NCBI GenBank assembly: GCA_035517495.1
Contig: DATIYT010000047.1
Location: 124,001-188,000 of the forward strand
Origin: DASZHJ01 sp035517495
GTDB taxonomy: Bacteria > Pseudomonadota > Alphaproteobacteria > ATCC43930 > CGMCC-115725
DNA length: 64,000 bases
Reading direction: 5' to 3'
The translations under genes were made by a program, and so were the position numbers. Positions 61,923 to 64,000 of this stretch are shown here, one piece after another (position 1 is the first letter of the stretch; every line of letters begins with the position of its first letter). Under the pieces are notes generated by a model. That model had not been told where the DNA came from. It saw only the letters and a program-made list of their open reading frames with translations, and made no database searches.

Positions 61923-61941
61923 GGTGCGATCCTCCTCCGCC

Positions 61942-62325
61942 CTATTTGCACGGCCATGTCGACGCAAGTCCGCGAACCGCTCCGATGACCGGCGGTTCGT
62001 TCATGTACTTCTGATCCTGCTGATGGCTTGCGGCCCAGTTGTTGAAGGCTTGAATTCCCTGGTCCCGAGTCACCGTCGGTGGATAGCAGATCAAGCGCTT
62101 CAACTTTCTCCTCTCGGTGACCTGATCGTGGTAGCTCACCACGCCCAGCAAGAATCCTTCACAGAAATTCAGCGCCTGGGCCCGCAGCGGATCATCGGGC
62201 CCCACCGAGCACACCTTATAGAGATCCTCGGTCGTCTTCAGGTCGAAGTCCGCTTTGTCAACCGCACGTGCAAAGCCGGGCCACAACGCAACTAACGTCA
62301 TACCGACCAAAACAGGAATCCGCAT
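61942..62325 (-). CDS. Rap1a/Tai-like secreted protein
   Basis: A 127-residue protein with a signal peptide (residues 1-21, MRIPVLVGMTLVALWPGFARA). The mature part, DLKTTEDLYKVCSVGPDDPLRAQALNFCEGFLLGVVSYHDQV, follows the Rap1a/Tai pattern in which a TxxxLYxxC helix is followed by a CxGFLxGV helix; the C-terminus has a CYPP motif and final Cys. Known Rap1a/Tai proteins are periplasmic immunity proteins against type VI amidase effectors, but many homologues are of unknown use. No effector gene is seen next to it. Start at 62325. Confidence 0.68.
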   Translation of the reverse strand: MRIPVLVGMTLVALWPGFARAVDKADFDLKTTEDLYKVCSVGPDDPLRAQALNFCEGFLLGVVSYHDQVTERRKLKRLICYPPTVTRDQGIQAFNNWAASHQQDQKYMNEPPVIGAVRGLASTWPCK

Positions 62326-62632
62326 CGCGCTCCTCCCATTATTGCAGCAATGAAGATGAGTCTAGTGTTTGCTTATTGATTTTCAATCTAACCGACCCCT
62401 CCGAGATTGGATAACCGATCGAGTACGCTTCACCCCGAGAGCAGACACGGAGCGCGCATCGTTCTGCACCCCGTTCTCGAACAGTTGCCGACTGTCCTCT
62501 AGCAACACCAAGAGAATTTCAGCCTCCCGTAATGAGACCGTCGGTTGCGGACAATTCTTTGTTGCTTGGCAACGAGCTTTTGACCTCATGCCACGTGACG
62601 AATTCCGCAGGGAGCGGGACATGCCCTAGGAA

Positions 62633-63664
62633 TCAGCGAGCAACCGTCGGCAGGGATACGCGGATGCGTCGCGAAAATTCCGGCTCCGGCGCGCCATCGG
62701 CCGCTTCGACGGCCTCGTTGATCCGGGAGAGCCGCTGCAATTCGTCGAAAGGTAGGGTCGTGTCCAGGCGCCCCGAGTGGTAGAGGTAGCTGTCGACCAG
62801 GCCGTTGAGGAAATGGCGGATGTCCCACTGTCCCTTTCGCCCGGCGGCGTTCGCGTAACGAATGATGTTGATGGTGCAGCTGTTGGTCAGCAAGTCATAG
62901 AACTCTGGCCGATCGGCGAGTTCGTTGATCCGCGCCAGATAGACCATCAACAGCCGCCGCGCGTCGTCGGGCGAGGTGTTGAGGTGATAGAGGTAGACCG
63001 CCTCTCGACGGTGGATGGCGCGTACACCCACGAGGTCACGCTCCTCACCCACCACGTAAATCAGCTCGAATTGTTTGAACATGGAGGGGATCGGCTCGAA
63101 GCCACGGCCTACCTCCGGCCGCGCCTCGATGGAAATGCTCAGGGGGGAGGCGTTGTCGAAGATGAAACTAACGAACGTGTGCCCTATCAGCCTTTGCCCT
63201 TTGCTCCAGCGCGCGATCAGTCCTTCGCTCCAGTAGGACACGTAGAAATCCAAGCCGATCAAGTGGGAGAGATCAATTTCGCGCTCTTCATAGTGGACCG
63301 TGAAGTCGCTCCGGCTGCGGTAGTCGAAGTTGCGGACGCCCGTCAGACGCACACGGTCCCCCTCGATAAACGCCCGCGGCATCACGGCAACCTCCGTGCG
63401 CCAGTTCCGATCGTGCGAGGGAGTGATGGTCAGCCACCAGGCAATGACCCCGAGCACCAGCGCGAACGCCACCGCCGGCATGCGCCGCCGGCGCGACAGC
63501 CAGAACGCCCAGATAGCGAATGCCGCAAACGCCACCGCCAATCCCAACCGCAGCTCGGGCCACGGCAGATTCGAAAAATAGATGGCGAGCGTAGTCCATG
63601 TGATGACGACGATCCGGACCAGAAGGTTGATTCCGGCGATCAACCAGCGGAGCAACGTCGACAT
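62633..63664 (-). CDS. DUF4105 membrane protein
   Basis: A 343-residue protein. Residues 1-90 have about three membrane helices (LLRWLIAGINLLVRIVVITW, ELRLGLAVAFAAFAIWAFWL, AVAFALVLGVIAWWLTI). The following periplasmic domain has EREIDLSHLIGLDFYVSYW, GHTFVSFIF, LNTSPDDARRLLMVYLARINELADRPEFYDLLTNSC and a basic end, fitting DUF4105 (a Cys-His-containing fold, suggested for lipid or lipoprotein acyl transfer). The Cys in LLTNSC is the likely active residue. Start at 63664. Confidence 0.85.
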   Translation of the reverse strand: MSTLLRWLIAGINLLVRIVVITWTTLAIYFSNLPWPELRLGLAVAFAAFAIWAFWLSRRRRMPAVAFALVLGVIAWWLTITPSHDRNWRTEVAVMPRAFIEGDRVRLTGVRNFDYRSRSDFTVHYEEREIDLSHLIGLDFYVSYWSEGLIARWSKGQRLIGHTFVSFIFDNASPLSISIEARPEVGRGFEPIPSMFKQFELIYVVGEERDLVGVRAIHRREAVYLYHLNTSPDDARRLLMVYLARINELADRPEFYDLLTNSCTINIIRYANAAGRKGQWDIRHFLNGLVDSYLYHSGRLDTTLPFDELQRLSRINEAVEAADGAPEPEFSRRIRVSLPTVAR

Positions 63665-64000
63665 AAGCCGGCCACTTTCCTTCAGTGAATTTCGTTCAAA
63701 CTCGGTCCGCGGCAGACAATACAAAATCGACGTCGCTTGGGCGTCGACGACCAAAGGGCGAGCGCCCGTGCGCGCGACACATCGGCCCAATCAACCTATG
63801 GCAAACCGCCTGGGTTTCAATGGCCGACTAAAGTCGGGAGTGAACGCGCCATCGTTTGCACATCGTTTTCCCATGGCAAACGCACTTCTTGCGCCAGGCA
63901 GGAGCGGAAAAAGATACTGTGGGCGTGTTTTCGACTGCGCGATAACATGCACCCGACAGTGCGTTCGACGTCGCAGGACTCCTGGCAAGCGGCGGAGCGA
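63665..64000. other. Right-edge interval
   Basis: About 340 bases. I see no complete gene. A frame starting at the ATG 63947 stays open to the window edge (MHPTVRSTSQDSWQAAER), but no ribosome site or family motif supports it; it may be the start of a gene that continues beyond the window. Confidence 0.3.

Noticed and set aside
62383..62622. 79-codon minus-strand frame
   Set aside because: Low-complexity, no ribosome site, no family; lies in the gap between the Rap1a-like and DUF4105 genes.
1..64000. tRNA, rRNA, CRISPR arrays, insertion sequences, prophage
   Set aside because: No transposase, integrase, regular repeat-spacer array, or cloverleaf-like sequence was found when reading through; a dedicated RNA search was not possible.

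Overview
The window is GC-rich, densely coded chromosomal DNA from an alphaproteobacterium, most likely of the Hyphomicrobiales (an inference from the gene repertoire, not from a marker gene). No rRNA, tRNA, CRISPR array, insertion sequence or phage gene was recognised. It reads as metabolic and accessory chromosome.

Left part (1-15 kb): the N-terminal part of a Tat-exported molybdopterin oxidoreductase and its [2Fe-2S] subunit; then a three-gene operon of tiny secreted proteins that all carry a PLTDxQMDxVxAG motif just after the signal peptide (a fourth copy lies at 23 kb). From 12.8 down to 4.3 kb on the minus strand runs a tightly coupled nine-gene operon: CofC-like transferase, GT87-like membrane mannosyltransferase, SPASM radical SAM, GT2 glycosyltransferase, DoxX/DoxD membrane protein, acyl-CoA-dehydrogenase-like flavoprotein without the catalytic Glu, PhnD-like binding protein without signal peptide, TusA-domain/radical SAM fusion without the sulfur-carrying Cys, and a LolA-like secreted protein. 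I cannot assign it to a known pathway; it is the best candidate for an undescribed system.

Middle part (15-33 kb): a complete branched-chain 2-oxoacid dehydrogenase operon (E1alpha, E1beta, E2, E3), then mostly single genes: lytic transglycosylase-like protein, methyltransferase, quinone reductase, DUF1328 protein, two patatin/DUF3734 lipases, a Cys-nucleophile alpha/beta hydrolase, a secreted cupin, an MFS exporter, a SnoaL-like protein and a LysR regulator. A 30-codon relic of a TRAP transporter permease (dctM) lies near 27.1 kb.

33.6-46.7 kb is a divergent catabolic island for N-substituted D-amino acids or related cyclic ureides: PhzF, N-acyl-D-amino-acid deacylase and a PuuE-type deacetylase-fold hydrolase on one side; an M20 N-carbamoyl/allantoate hydrolase, a DauA-like D-amino acid dehydrogenase, an N-carbamoyl-D-amino-acid hydrolase and a full peptide-type ABC importer with fused ATPases on the other. 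Together they could import a substrate, strip acyl or carbamoyl groups and oxidise the freed D-amino acid.

Right part (46.8-64 kb): an ion and phosphate group (P2-type ATPase, Na/Pi cotransporter, PPK2 kinase), an alpha/beta hydrolase relic, VOC, amidohydrolase and GFA-fold enzymes, a GltS glutamate symporter, an adenylate cyclase with a recent tandem PAS duplication, an enolase-superfamily enzyme divergent from a TetR regulator, and small envelope proteins (EF-hand lipoprotein, glycine-zipper lipoprotein, Rap1a/Tai-like protein, DUF4105 protein).
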